DNA of 20,075 bases. It comes from Actinoallomurus sp045806665 (GTDB lineage: Bacteria > Actinomycetota > Actinomycetes > Streptosporangiales > Streptosporangiaceae). The notes under the pieces were generated by a model. That model did not search any database, had not been told where the DNA came from, and saw only the letters and a program-made list of their open reading frames with translations. The position numbers and the translations under genes were made by a program. The DNA lies in assembly GCA_045806665.1 (NCBI GenBank), contig JBJMIW010000049.1, forward strand, positions 1 to 20,075, read 5' to 3'. The first letter of the stretch is position 1. Each line of letters starts with the position of its first letter. Below, in pieces: positions 12,924 through 20,075 of this stretch.

Positions 12924-13804
12924 TCTCCGTCCTGTTCGCGGTCCTCGCCGCGGCGAGCAACGCGCTCGCGTCCGTGCTGCAGCGGCACGCGGCGCGGGCG
13001 GCGCCCGCGGACGAGGCCTTCCGGCTGGCGCTCATCGGGGACCTCATCCGGCGTCCGGAGTGGCTCGGCGGCATCGTCGCGCTGACGTTCGGCTTCCTGT
13101 TCCAGGCCGCCGCGCTGACCACCGGTGAGCTGTCCCTGGTGCAGCCCATTCTGGTGACCGAGCTCCCGATCACGATGCTCGTGATGGTCGTCTTCTTCCG
13201 GTTCCGGCTCGGCTCGGAGTCCTGGCGGGCCGTCGGCGCGCTGACCGTCGGGCTGGCCGCTCTCCTGGCCTCCGCAGCCCCGTCTCCGGGGCACCGGCAT
13301 CCCGACCGGATCGATTGGGCGATCGCCATATTGGTGACGGCCGGGCTGATCGCCTATCTCGTCTCGGTGGCGAAGATGACGCACGGGGCGAGCCGCGCGG
13401 CGCTGCTCGGGGTCGCCTCCGGCCTGGGATTCGCGTTCACGGCCGCGCTGATGAAGGAGGCGACCAAGGTCCTGCCCGCGGGCCCGGCCGCGCTGCTGAC
13501 GTCCTGGTCGGTGTGGGCCATGGTGGCGGCCGGGCTGGGCAGCCTGTTCCTCCTGCAGAACGCCCTGCACAGCGGCACGCTCGTCGCCGTGCAACCGGCG
13601 CTGAACGTCTCCGACCCCGTCGCCAGCATCGCGTACGGCGTCGGACTGTTCGGCGAGGAGATCCGGCTCGGCGGCTGGGCGGTGGCGGAGGTCGTGGGCG
13701 TCGGCCTGATCCTCTACGGGAGCAGGCTGCTCGCCCAGTCAGCGCCGATCCGCGGCGAGGTCAGCCCGTCCGGCCCGGAGAGCGAGAGCCGTCTGGGTCC
13801 CTGA
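12920..13804 (+). CDS. DMT-superfamily transporter, second of a coupled pair
   Basis: The 294-residue membrane protein has the same two-half layout as its upstream neighbour and shares its patterns: ASNALASVLQRHAAR near the start, LIRRPEWLGGIVALTFGFLF, then LVQPILVTELPITMLVM, and in the second half a VQPALNVSDPVASIAYGVGLF...EEIRLGG stretch. It is probably an ancient paralogue, and the two may form a heteromeric transporter since their genes overlap by four bases. A GGGAGGG upstream can serve as ribosome site. The substrate is unknown. Its last 44 bases overlap the 3' end of the convergent glycosyltransferase gene. Confidence 0.85.
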   Translation: MISVLFAVLAAASNALASVLQRHAARAAPADEAFRLALIGDLIRRPEWLGGIVALTFGFLFQAAALTTGELSLVQPILVTELPITMLVMVVFFRFRLGSESWRAVGALTVGLAALLASAAPSPGHRHPDRIDWAIAILVTAGLIAYLVSVAKMTHGASRAALLGVASGLGFAFTAALMKEATKVLPAGPAALLTSWSVWAMVAAGLGSLFLLQNALHSGTLVAVQPALNVSDPVASIAYGVGLFGEEIRLGGWAVAEVVGVGLILYGSRLLAQSAPIRGEVSPSGPESESRLGP

Positions 13805-14918
13805 CCGTGGTCGCGGACGGCCCGAAGAGCAGGTCCTCGGCCGGAGGCGCGTCGAACAGCGCGGCAGCGCGGGTGACAAGACGGCTCCGTACGACGGGAT
13901 CCCGCAGCCGGTCCAGTTCGGCGACGAGCCGGGCGGCGTCGTCCGCGTGCACGCTCAGTCCCGCCCGGGCCATCACCAGGACGCCGTCGCGGCCGTGCCC
14001 CGGGATCGGCCGGTACGACAGGACGGGCAGCCCTGCCGCGAACGCCTCCCGGCACGTCAGCCCCGCCGCGTTGTCGACCAGCGCGCACGCGACCGCCATC
14101 AGCTCGGGAACGTCGTCCCGCCAGCCGAGCGCGACGGTCCCCGCGACCTCGCGGAGCCGGAGCCGCAGCGCGTCGTTGCGCCCGCACAGCACGACGGGCA
14201 CGTACCGTCCCGTGCCCGCCAGCACCCGCGCGGTGTCCTCGACCTCGCCCACGCCCCACGAGCCCGCCGAGACGACGACGAGGCGGTCCTCCGGTCGCAC
14301 GCCGAGCCGAGCGTGGATCGCCGCCGCGTCGGCCGAGGGACGCCGGAAGGCGGGGCGGGTGAGCGGAGCATGACAGGCGGCGGTGCGGCCGGTCCTGGCG
14401 GCCACGTCCCGCGCCGTCTCCGGACAGGGACAGAGGTAGTGGTCAGTCCCCGGATGCAGCCACAGGCGATGCGCCGCGAAGTCGGTGAGCAGGACCGTGC
14501 TGGGAACCCGCAACCGCCCCGTCAGGCGCAGGTGCCCGGCCGCCTGCGCGGCCAGGTGGAACGTCGAGACGACCAGGTCCGGGGAACCCCGCCGTACCAG
14601 GCGGTCGAGGCGCGCGGCGGCCAGCACGGTCAGGGGAGAGGCGAGCGAGGCCGGGCGGCGTCCGCCCGGTGCGGCGGCGCGGGTCCGGCCGGGCACGAAG
14701 AAGACCCGGTAGATCAGGGCGTACGACCAGGGGGCCCGGCGCATCATCCAGCCGTACCAGCGCCGCAGCGCCCGCCCGAGGCCCAGCGGAAGCAGCTCCA
14801 GCACGTCGACGACGGCGGCCTCGTGGCCGGCGGCCGCGAGCCGCCCGGCGAGCTCGACGGCGACAGCGTCGTGGCCCGCGCCCATGCCGGCGCTGAGGAT
14901 CAGCAGCCGATGTCGCAT
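13761..14918 (-). CDS. MGDG-synthase-like glycosyltransferase (GT28-type)
   Basis: The 385-aa protein has the N-terminal MGDG-synthase block LLILSAGMGAGHDAVAVELA (5-24), then DLVVSTFHLAAQ and VLLTDFAAHRLWLHPGTDHY. The C-terminal nucleotide-sugar half has VVVSAGSWGVGEVEDTA, ALVDNAAGLTCREAFAAGLP and VLSYRPIPGHGRDG. Relatives move a hexose or aminosugar from a UDP-sugar to a lipid acceptor (diacylglycerol or lipid II) at the membrane. It is divergent from the hopanoid operon, so a lipid acceptor from that pathway is conceivable but unproven. The start is uncertain: 14918 is used because the core motif follows directly, while an ATG at 14957 would add 13 residues; neither has a ribosome site. Its 3' end overlaps the DMT gene by 44 bases. 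Confidence 0.83.
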   Translation of the reverse strand: MRHRLLILSAGMGAGHDAVAVELAGRLAAAGHEAAVVDVLELLPLGLGRALRRWYGWMMRRAPWSYALIYRVFFVPGRTRAAAPGGRRPASLASPLTVLAAARLDRLVRRGSPDLVVSTFHLAAQAAGHLRLTGRLRVPSTVLLTDFAAHRLWLHPGTDHYLCPCPETARDVAARTGRTAACHAPLTRPAFRRPSADAAAIHARLGVRPEDRLVVVSAGSWGVGEVEDTARVLAGTGRYVPVVLCGRNDALRLRLREVAGTVALGWRDDVPELMAVACALVDNAAGLTCREAFAAGLPVLSYRPIPGHGRDGVLVMARAGLSVHADDAARLVAELDRLRDPVVRSRLVTRAAALFDAPPAEDLLFGPSATTVRDPDGSRSPGRTG

Positions 14919-15146
14919 TTCTGGAAGGTGGCGTCGGTCTTCTCGAATGCTTTTCATTGCGGTTTCGTGGGCCTCAACTGGCGGGCGTTTTCCCCTACTG
15001 GACAACGAGGTGCTCAGTATATATTCGCCCTGGTCAACCCCAGTGAGGGATCGTCGGAGAGTCAAATCATGGTTGATATCGATCCGACGTAACGGTTACC
15101 GGCGGCCTGGTCGTTTACGCCGTCTCTCTGGGGAAATCGTGAACTC
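14919..15146. promoter_or_regulatory. Divergent promoter region of glycosyltransferase and hopanoid operon
   Basis: This spacer is poorer in GC than its flanks. Minus strand: TATACT at 15016-15021 is a possible -10 box for the glycosyltransferase, without a clear -35. Plus strand: TTGATA at 15073-15078 could be a -35 box for hpnC with a weak -10 about 17 bases later. A perfect GTAAC-G-GTTAC dyad at 15089-15099 overlaps that spacing and is a candidate regulator site. Confidence 0.4.
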
Positions 15147-15977
15147 GTGTCATCGGCTGAGGGCGTCATATACAAAGCGCGCCGGGAGAATTTTCCGGTC
15201 GCATCGCGGTTGCTGCCACGTGGGTACCGCCGCCACCTGATGGCGGTCTACGGCTTCGCCCGGTTCGTCGACGACATCGGAGATGAGGCCCCGGCCGCGG
15301 ACCGGCTCCGCCTGCTGGACATCGTGCAGGAGGACCTGGAACGCCTGTACGCGGGCCGCAAGACACAGGTGCCCGTCGTCGGGGCGCTGGAGCGGACCGT
15401 CGGCGCGTACGCCATCCCGGCCGAGCCCTTCCGGCGGCTGATCAGGGCCGGACGGCGCGACCAAGCGGTCACCCGCTACGAGAGCTTCGAAGACCTGCTC
15501 GCGTACTGCGAGCTGTCCGCGAACCCGGTCGGCCACCTCGTGCTGCACGTGTTCGGAGTCGCCGACGACCGGCGGTGTGCCCTCTCGGACCAGGTGTGCT
15601 CGGCGCTGCAGGTGATCGAGCACTGCCAGGACGTCGGCGAGGACTACACGCTGGGCCGCGTTTACCTGCCGGCCGCCGACCTGCGCCGGTTCGGCTGCAC
15701 GGAGGACGACTTCGCCCGCGCGACCACCCCCGACCGGCTGCGCCGCGTGGTCGCCCTGCAGGGGATCCGGGCGACGGCGCTGCTGGACGCCGGGACCGGC
15801 CTGGTCTCGGCGCTGACCGGCCCGGCGCGGGTCGCCGTCGCGGGCTATATCGCGGGCGGTCGCGCGACGATCGCCGCGTTGGCCGCCGCGGACCACGACG
15901 TCCTCGGCCAGGCCGTCCGCCCCCGGCGCGCGCGGTTGGTGACGACGTGGCTACGCGTCCTCGCGACAGGAAGGTGA
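15147..15977 (+). CDS. hpnC: Hydroxysqualene synthase HpnC
   Basis: The 276-aa protein is a trans-isoprenyl-diphosphate condensing enzyme of the squalene/phytoene synthase family. The first Asp-rich motif FVDDIGDE (D42, D43, D46) and the second, QDVGEDY (D162, D166), followed by RVYLPAADLRRFG, are intact. In the HpnCDE route, HpnD makes presqualene diphosphate, HpnC turns it into hydroxysqualene and HpnE reduces that to squalene. Assignment to HpnC rests on its position before HpnD, as in other bacterial clusters, and on the QDVGED sequence. It starts with a GTG at 15147; the nearest purine run (GGGGAAA) is rather far upstream, so the start is moderately sure. The stop overlaps the ribosome site of hpnD. 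Confidence 0.93.
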   Translation: MSSAEGVIYKARRENFPVASRLLPRGYRRHLMAVYGFARFVDDIGDEAPAADRLRLLDIVQEDLERLYAGRKTQVPVVGALERTVGAYAIPAEPFRRLIRAGRRDQAVTRYESFEDLLAYCELSANPVGHLVLHVFGVADDRRCALSDQVCSALQVIEHCQDVGEDYTLGRVYLPAADLRRFGCTEDDFARATTPDRLRRVVALQGIRATALLDAGTGLVSALTGPARVAVAGYIAGGRATIAALAAADHDVLGQAVRPRRARLVTTWLRVLATGR

Positions 15978-15981
15978 GCCG

Positions 15982-16839
15982 GTGAGCGTGTCCGACGCCT
16001 ATCGAAGCTGTGAGCAGATCGTCCGCATACAGGCGCGGAACTTCTCGTACGGCATCCGGCTCCTGCCGGGACCGAAGCGCCGCGCGCTGAGCGCCGTGTA
16101 CGCCTTCGCCCGCCGGATCGACGACATCGGGGACGGCGACGGGCCCGCCCACCGGCGTCTGGCACGCCTCGAGGAGGAACGCGCCGCGCTGCACCGCCGG
16201 TCACCGGATCCGGGGGACCACGTGCTGGTCGCCCTCAAGGACGCCGCCCGGCGGCTGCCCATCCCGCTCGGGGCCTTCGACGAGCTGATCGACGGGTGCG
16301 CGTCCGACGTGCGAGGCGCGACGTACGCCCGGGCCGAGGACGTCGTCGGGTACTGCCGCAGCGTCGCGGGGTCGGTGGGGCGCCTCTCCCTCGGCGTGTT
16401 CGGCGCGGAGGACGTCGAGGCCGCCACCCCGCTGGCGGACGCGCTCGGCGTCGCGCTACAGCTCACCAACATCCTGCGGGACGTCCGTGAGGACCGGCTG
16501 ATCGGACGGATCTACCTGCCGGCGGAGGACCTCGCCCGCTTCGGCTGCACGCTGAACCTCGACTACGACGGCGCCTTCACCGACACTCCGGACCGGCTCG
16601 CCGAACTGATCCGGTTCGAGGCCGACCGGGCCCGCGGCTGGTACATCCGCGGCCTGCGGCTGCTGCCCCTGCTGGACCGGCGCAGCGCGGCCTGCACGGC
16701 CGCCATGGCCGGCATCTATCAGTGCCTGCTGGAGCGGATCGCCACCGACCCGCTCGCCGCGCTGACCGCCCGCTCGGCGCTGCCGACGTGGGAGAAGGCC
16801 ATGGTCGCGGCCCGCGCCCTGGTGGGGGCCGGCCGGTGA
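15982..16839 (+). CDS. hpnD: Presqualene diphosphate synthase HpnD
   Basis: The 285-residue protein is of the squalene/phytoene synthase family. It carries RIDDIGD (D47, D48, D51) and the second motif NILRDVREDRLIGRIYLP (about 163-180), typical of HpnD and phytoene synthases. It joins two farnesyl diphosphates head to head to presqualene diphosphate. It starts with GTG, with GGAAGG 7 bases upstream and only 4 bases after the hpnC stop. Its stop overlaps the hpnE start (GTGA). A phytoene synthase role is less likely because the neighbours are the hopanoid genes and no carotenoid cyclase or hydroxylase is present. Confidence 0.94.
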   Translation: MSVSDAYRSCEQIVRIQARNFSYGIRLLPGPKRRALSAVYAFARRIDDIGDGDGPAHRRLARLEEERAALHRRSPDPGDHVLVALKDAARRLPIPLGAFDELIDGCASDVRGATYARAEDVVGYCRSVAGSVGRLSLGVFGAEDVEAATPLADALGVALQLTNILRDVREDRLIGRIYLPAEDLARFGCTLNLDYDGAFTDTPDRLAELIRFEADRARGWYIRGLRLLPLLDRRSAACTAAMAGIYQCLLERIATDPLAALTARSALPTWEKAMVAARALVGAGR

Positions 16840-18209
16840 CCGCGTCGACGCTCGACCTGCCGGTCGCCCCGCCGGAGTGCCGCAGCCTCGTCGCACCGGT
16901 CGCGGTGGTGGGCGGCGGCCTGGCCGGGATCACCGCCGCCCTCGCGCTCCGGGAGGCCGGCCTTCCGGTGACCGTGTACGAGGCGCGTCCGCGGCTCGGC
17001 GGGGCGACCCACTCGTTCGAGCGGGACGGGCTCGTCGTCGACAACGGCCAGCACGTGTTCCTGCGCTGCTGCACGGCATACCGCGGGCTGCTCGACCGGC
17101 TCGGCGGTACGGACCGGGTCCGCCTCCAGGACCGGTTCGACCTGCCGGTGCTCACGCCGGACGGGCGGCCCGGCCGGTTGCGCCGCGCGGGCCTGCCGGG
17201 CCCGCTGCACCTGATGCCGGCGCTCGCGACCTACCCGCTGCTCCGGCCGGCCGACCGGCTGCGGGCCGTACGCTGCGCGCTCGCCCTCCGCGGTCTGGAC
17301 CCGGCGGACCCGGACCTCGACCGGATCCGCCTGGGGGCGTGGCTGGCCGCGCACGGGCAGCGGGACGCCGCGCGGCGGGCGCTGTGGGAGCTGTTCGCCG
17401 TCGCGGCATTGAACATCGGCGTCGAGGAGGCCGCCCTGGGACCGGCGGCGATGGTGTTCCGGACGGCGCTGCTGGGACGGGCGGACGCCGCCGACATCGG
17501 CGTACCCGACGCGCCGCTCGGCGATCTGCACGGCACCGCCGCGCAGGCGGCGATCAAGCGGCAGGGCGGTGTCGTACGGCTGGCGGCGAAGGTCACCGCC
17601 ATCGAGCCCGGACCGGTGCTCGTGGTCGACGGCGAGCGGATCGACGCCTCCGCCGTCATCGTCGCGACGCCGCACCGGCAGGCCGCGCACCTCGTTCCGT
17701 GGGACGCCGCCCCCGGCCGGGACCGCTGGGCGGGTCTGGGCGAGAGCCCGATCGTGAACGTCCACCTGCACTACGACCGGCCGGTCACCGACCTGCCGTT
17801 CGCGGCCGTCGTCGACTCGCCCGTGCAGTGGGTGTTCGACCGGACCCGCGCCGCCGGCCTCCGCACCGGCCAGTACCTCGCCGTCTCGGTGTCGGCGGCG
17901 GACCGCTGGATCGACGAGCCGACCGCCAAGCTCCGCGCGGAGTTCGTCCCGGCGATGGAGCAGCTGTTCCCCGCGACCCGCGGCGCCCGGCTGCGCGACT
18001 TCTTCGTCACGCGCGAACGCCGCGCCACCTTCCGTCAGGCGCCCGGCAGCGGTGCGCTCCGGCCCGGAGCCGCCACCCGGTGGCCCGGGTTGTACCTCGC
18101 CGGCTCGTGGACCGACACGGGCTGGCCCGACACGATGGAGGGGGCCGTGCGTAGCGGACTCACCGCCGCCCGTCTGGTCCGCGACCGGCTGACGGGAGCG
18201 GCCTCATGA
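16836..18209 (+). CDS. hpnE: Hydroxysqualene dehydroxylase HpnE (FAD-dependent)
   Basis: The 457-residue flavoprotein has the N-terminal dinucleotide-binding motif VAVVGGGLAGITAA (22-35) and VYEARPRLGGATHSF (about 47-61), with the acidic ribose-binding E49, and VDNGQHVFLRCC, typical of the HpnE group. The C-terminal FAD block is GLYLAGSWTDTGWPDTMEGA. HpnE reduces hydroxysqualene to squalene, the last step before cyclisation. Similar amine-oxidase-type proteins are often named phytoene dehydrogenase, but the operon context favours HpnE. It starts with GTG overlapping the hpnD stop and ends in ATGA overlap with the prenyl synthase, so translation of the set should be coupled. The length is normal for the family. 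Confidence 0.93.
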   Translation: MTASTLDLPVAPPECRSLVAPVAVVGGGLAGITAALALREAGLPVTVYEARPRLGGATHSFERDGLVVDNGQHVFLRCCTAYRGLLDRLGGTDRVRLQDRFDLPVLTPDGRPGRLRRAGLPGPLHLMPALATYPLLRPADRLRAVRCALALRGLDPADPDLDRIRLGAWLAAHGQRDAARRALWELFAVAALNIGVEEAALGPAAMVFRTALLGRADAADIGVPDAPLGDLHGTAAQAAIKRQGGVVRLAAKVTAIEPGPVLVVDGERIDASAVIVATPHRQAAHLVPWDAAPGRDRWAGLGESPIVNVHLHYDRPVTDLPFAAVVDSPVQWVFDRTRAAGLRTGQYLAVSVSAADRWIDEPTAKLRAEFVPAMEQLFPATRGARLRDFFVTRERRATFRQAPGSGALRPGAATRWPGLYLAGSWTDTGWPDTMEGAVRSGLTAARLVRDRLTGAAS

Positions 18210-19219
18210 CTGCGATCGCCCCGCCGTCGGTCGTCGGCGCCCGGCCGCTGGTCGAACCGGTGCTGCGCGAGGCCGTCGCGCGGCTGGACCCGCTGACCGC
18301 CCGCGTCGCCGGTTACCACCTGGGCTGGAGCGATCCGTACGGCCGGCCGGCGACGCCGGGCGGCAAGGCACTGCGGCCCGCCCTGGCCATCCTGTCGGCC
18401 CGCGCGGCCGGCGCGGACGTCGGCTCGTGTCTTCCGGCCGCCGCGGCGGTCGAGCTCGTGCACGCGTTCTCCCTGCTGCACGACGACATCATGGACGGGG
18501 ACCGCACCCGCCGGCACCGGCCCTCCGCCTGGACCGTCTTCGGCCGGTCGGCCGCCATGCTCGCCGGCGACGCGCTGCTCGTCCTGGCCGGAGAATTGCT
18601 GCTGGATCAGGGCACCCGGGGCGGCGTCTGGGCGGCGCGCGGCCTGGCCGCGGCCACCCAGCGGCTCATCGCCGGACAGGCCTCGGACCTGGAGTTCGAG
18701 GGACGCGACGATGTGAGCCTGGAGGAGTGCCGGCGGATGTCGGCGGACAAGACCGGCTCGCTGCTGGCCTGCTCCTGCTCGATCGGGGCGATGGTCGCCG
18801 AGGGCCCCGCCCACCTCGTCGCCGCGCTCGCGGCATTCGGCGCGCAGGCGGGACTGGCCTTCCAACTGGCCGACGACCTGCTCGGCATCTGGGGTGTCCC
18901 GGAGGTCACCGGCAAGCCGGTCCTGGCCGACCTGCGGGCCCGAAAGAAGAGCCTGCCGATCGTCGCCGCGCTCACCAGCGGGACCACGGCGGGCGAGCGC
19001 CTGGCGAAGCTGCTCGCCCGGCCCGACCCGTTGTCCGAACTGGAGCTGGACGAGGCCGCCTGGCTGGTCGAGGACGCGGGCGGCCGCGCTTGGGCCGAGG
19101 CGGAGGTCGAGCACCGGCTCGACGCGGCCGAGCGCCAGCTGGCCGCCCTGGGCCTGCCCCCGGGCGTTCGTGAGGAGTTCGGGGACATCATCCGTTTCAT
19201 CGCATCCCGGGATCACTAG
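18206..19219 (+). CDS. Polyprenyl diphosphate synthase of the hopanoid operon
   Basis: The 337-aa protein has GGKALRPALAIL (52-63), the first Asp-rich motif HDDIMD (D93, D94, D97), GQASDLEFEGR, the Lys of MSADKTGSLL, and the second motif QLADDLLGIWG (D223, D224, with Gly rather than the third Asp, as is common in actinobacterial homologues), then VTGKPVLADLRARKKSLP. It condenses IPP with allylic diphosphates. From position beside shc and hpnC-E it should make the C15 farnesyl diphosphate that HpnD uses, though longer products cannot be excluded from sequence. Similar genes occur at this position in Streptomyces hopanoid clusters. It overlaps hpnE by 4 bases, and its TAG shares one base with the GTG of shc. 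Confidence 0.93.
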   Translation: MTAIAPPSVVGARPLVEPVLREAVARLDPLTARVAGYHLGWSDPYGRPATPGGKALRPALAILSARAAGADVGSCLPAAAAVELVHAFSLLHDDIMDGDRTRRHRPSAWTVFGRSAAMLAGDALLVLAGELLLDQGTRGGVWAARGLAAATQRLIAGQASDLEFEGRDDVSLEECRRMSADKTGSLLACSCSIGAMVAEGPAHLVAALAAFGAQAGLAFQLADDLLGIWGVPEVTGKPVLADLRARKKSLPIVAALTSGTTAGERLAKLLARPDPLSELELDEAAWLVEDAGGRAWAEAEVEHRLDAAERQLAALGLPPGVREEFGDIIRFIASRDH

Positions 19220-20075
19220 TGACCACAGAAACTCGTCCGGTCGTCGTCGGCGCCGACATCGCCCTCAAAGCGGCCTGCGATCACCTCCTCGGACTGCAGG
19301 CCGAGGAGGGGTGGTGGAAGGCCGAGCTGCAGACCAACGTCAGCATGGACGCCGAGGACCTGCTGCTGCGGGAGTTCCTCGGCGTCCGTACGCCGGAGGA
19401 CACCGCCGAGGCCGCCCGCTGGATCCGCTCGCAGCAGCGCGAGGACGGGTCGTGGGCGAACTTCCACGACGGTCCCGGCGACGTGTCCACCACCATCGAG
19501 GCCTACACGGCGCTGCGCCTGGCCGGGGACCGCGCCGACGCCCCGTACATGCGGGCCGCCGCCGCCTTCGCGCGCCGGCACGGCGGGATCGAGGGCAGCC
19601 GGGTGTTCACCCGCATCTGGCTGGCGCTGTTCGGGCAGTGGCCCTGGCGCGACCTGCCGGTCATGCCGCCCGAGCTCGTTCTCCTGCCGCCGTGGTTCCC
19701 GCTGAACGTGTACGACTGGGCGTGCTGGGCCCGGCAGACGATCGTGCCGCTGACGATCGTCAGCGCGCGGCGCCCGGTCCGGCCGCTGCCGTTCGACCTG
19801 GACGAGCTGCGCACCGGCCGCAGGTCGCGCCGCCGGCCGCGCCTGGGCTGGGACGGCTTCTTCGGGGCCCTCGACCGGGTGCTGCACCGTTACGAGCGGC
19901 GGCCCGTGCCGGGCCAGCGCCGCGCGGCGCTGAGGCGTGCCGCCGAGTGGATCGTCGCCCGGCAGGAGCCGGACGGCTCCTGGGGCGGTATCCAGCCGCC
20001 GTGGGTGTACTCGCTGATCGCCCTTCACCTGTCCGGCTACGGCCTCGACCATCCCGTGATGCGCCGGGGCCTGGC
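19219..20075 (+). CDS. shc: Squalene-hopene cyclase, N-terminal part (runs off window)
   Basis: The frame from the GTG at 19219 is open to the window end, giving about 285 codons of an enzyme usually about 630-680 aa long. It starts with GADIALKAACDHLLGLQAEE, GWWKAEL and TNVSMDAEDLLLREFLG, then QW repeats: SQQREDGSWANFHDGPGDVS and RQEPDGSWGGIQPPWVYSLI. LPPWFPLNVYDWACWARQTI is the conserved block of the beta domain. The catalytic DxDD motif lies beyond the window. The enzyme cyclises squalene to hopene or hopanol at the inner membrane. A 15-residue stretch around 198-210 is unusually Arg-rich (GRRSRRRPR). It is coupled to the prenyl synthase by a one-base overlap. Confidence 0.95.
   Translation, partial: MTTETRPVVVGADIALKAACDHLLGLQAEEGWWKAELQTNVSMDAEDLLLREFLGVRTPEDTAEAARWIRSQQREDGSWANFHDGPGDVSTTIEAYTALRLAGDRADAPYMRAAAAFARRHGGIEGSRVFTRIWLALFGQWPWRDLPVMPPELVLLPPWFPLNVYDWACWARQTIVPLTIVSARRPVRPLPFDLDELRTGRRSRRRPRLGWDGFFGALDRVLHRYERRPVPGQRRAALRRAAEWIVARQEPDGSWGGIQPPWVYSLIALHLSGYGLDHPVMRRGL

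Noticed and set aside
15147..18209. Carotenoid (phytoene) cluster
   Set aside because: Two different synthases plus an HpnE-type flavoprotein followed by squalene-hopene cyclase indicate the HpnCDE squalene route; no carotenoid cyclase genes are present.

Overview
The window comes from a high-GC actinomycete. Most genes are GC-rich (bases 16921-16980 contain 46 G or C out of 60), GTG starts and 1-4 base start/stop overlaps are common, several genes appear to be leaderless, and the right end carries a typical actinobacterial hopanoid operon. I cannot name the genus from the sequence. No rRNA, tRNA, CRISPR array, insertion sequence or phage gene was found.

Left end (1-1515): a divergent pair, an inositol-monophosphatase-family gene cut by the window edge and a maf nucleotide pyrophosphatase gene. 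The left part is clearly poorer in GC (bases 721-780 are 30/60), which suggests transfer or the edge of an island. Bases 1563-3227 hold a two-gene minus-strand operon: a stand-alone LigD-type repair polymerase (no ligase or nuclease domain) followed by a protein with two fused MazG-like NTP pyrophosphatase domains. A small secreted arginine-rich protein (3371-3640) lies upstream of it, separated by a perfect 14-bp terminator stem.

Middle (3788-8883): an MFS exporter gene faces an ArsR-family repressor gene across a perfect 7-bp inverted repeat. The repressor looks broken: it has no start codon in frame and has lost the middle of the long ArsR family it resembles. Just after it lies the last 30 codons of a lost short-chain dehydrogenase gene. 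A FadR-type regulator and a CynX/NimT-type transporter are divergently transcribed from overlapping -10 boxes, apparently both leaderless. A metallo-beta-lactamase-fold hydrolase follows.

Right-centre (8889-14918): a secreted VanX-type dipeptidase, an SDR oxidoreductase, a GNAT acetyltransferase, a small membrane protein, two translationally coupled DMT-family transporters, and an MGDG-synthase-like glycosyltransferase whose 3' end overlaps the second transporter by 44 bases.

Right end (15147-20075): hpnC-hpnD-hpnE-prenyl synthase-shc, tightly coupled. The prenyl synthase supplies the C15 diphosphate, HpnCDE convert it to squalene, and squalene-hopene cyclase (cut by the window end) forms the hopanoid skeleton. 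The glycosyltransferase is transcribed divergently from this operon across a comparatively AT-rich spacer.

Most genes belong to known families. The points most worth a second look are the decayed ArsR/SDR segment, the repair polymerase with its double-MazG partner, the lipid-type glycosyltransferase facing the hopanoid operon, and the secreted arginine-rich protein.
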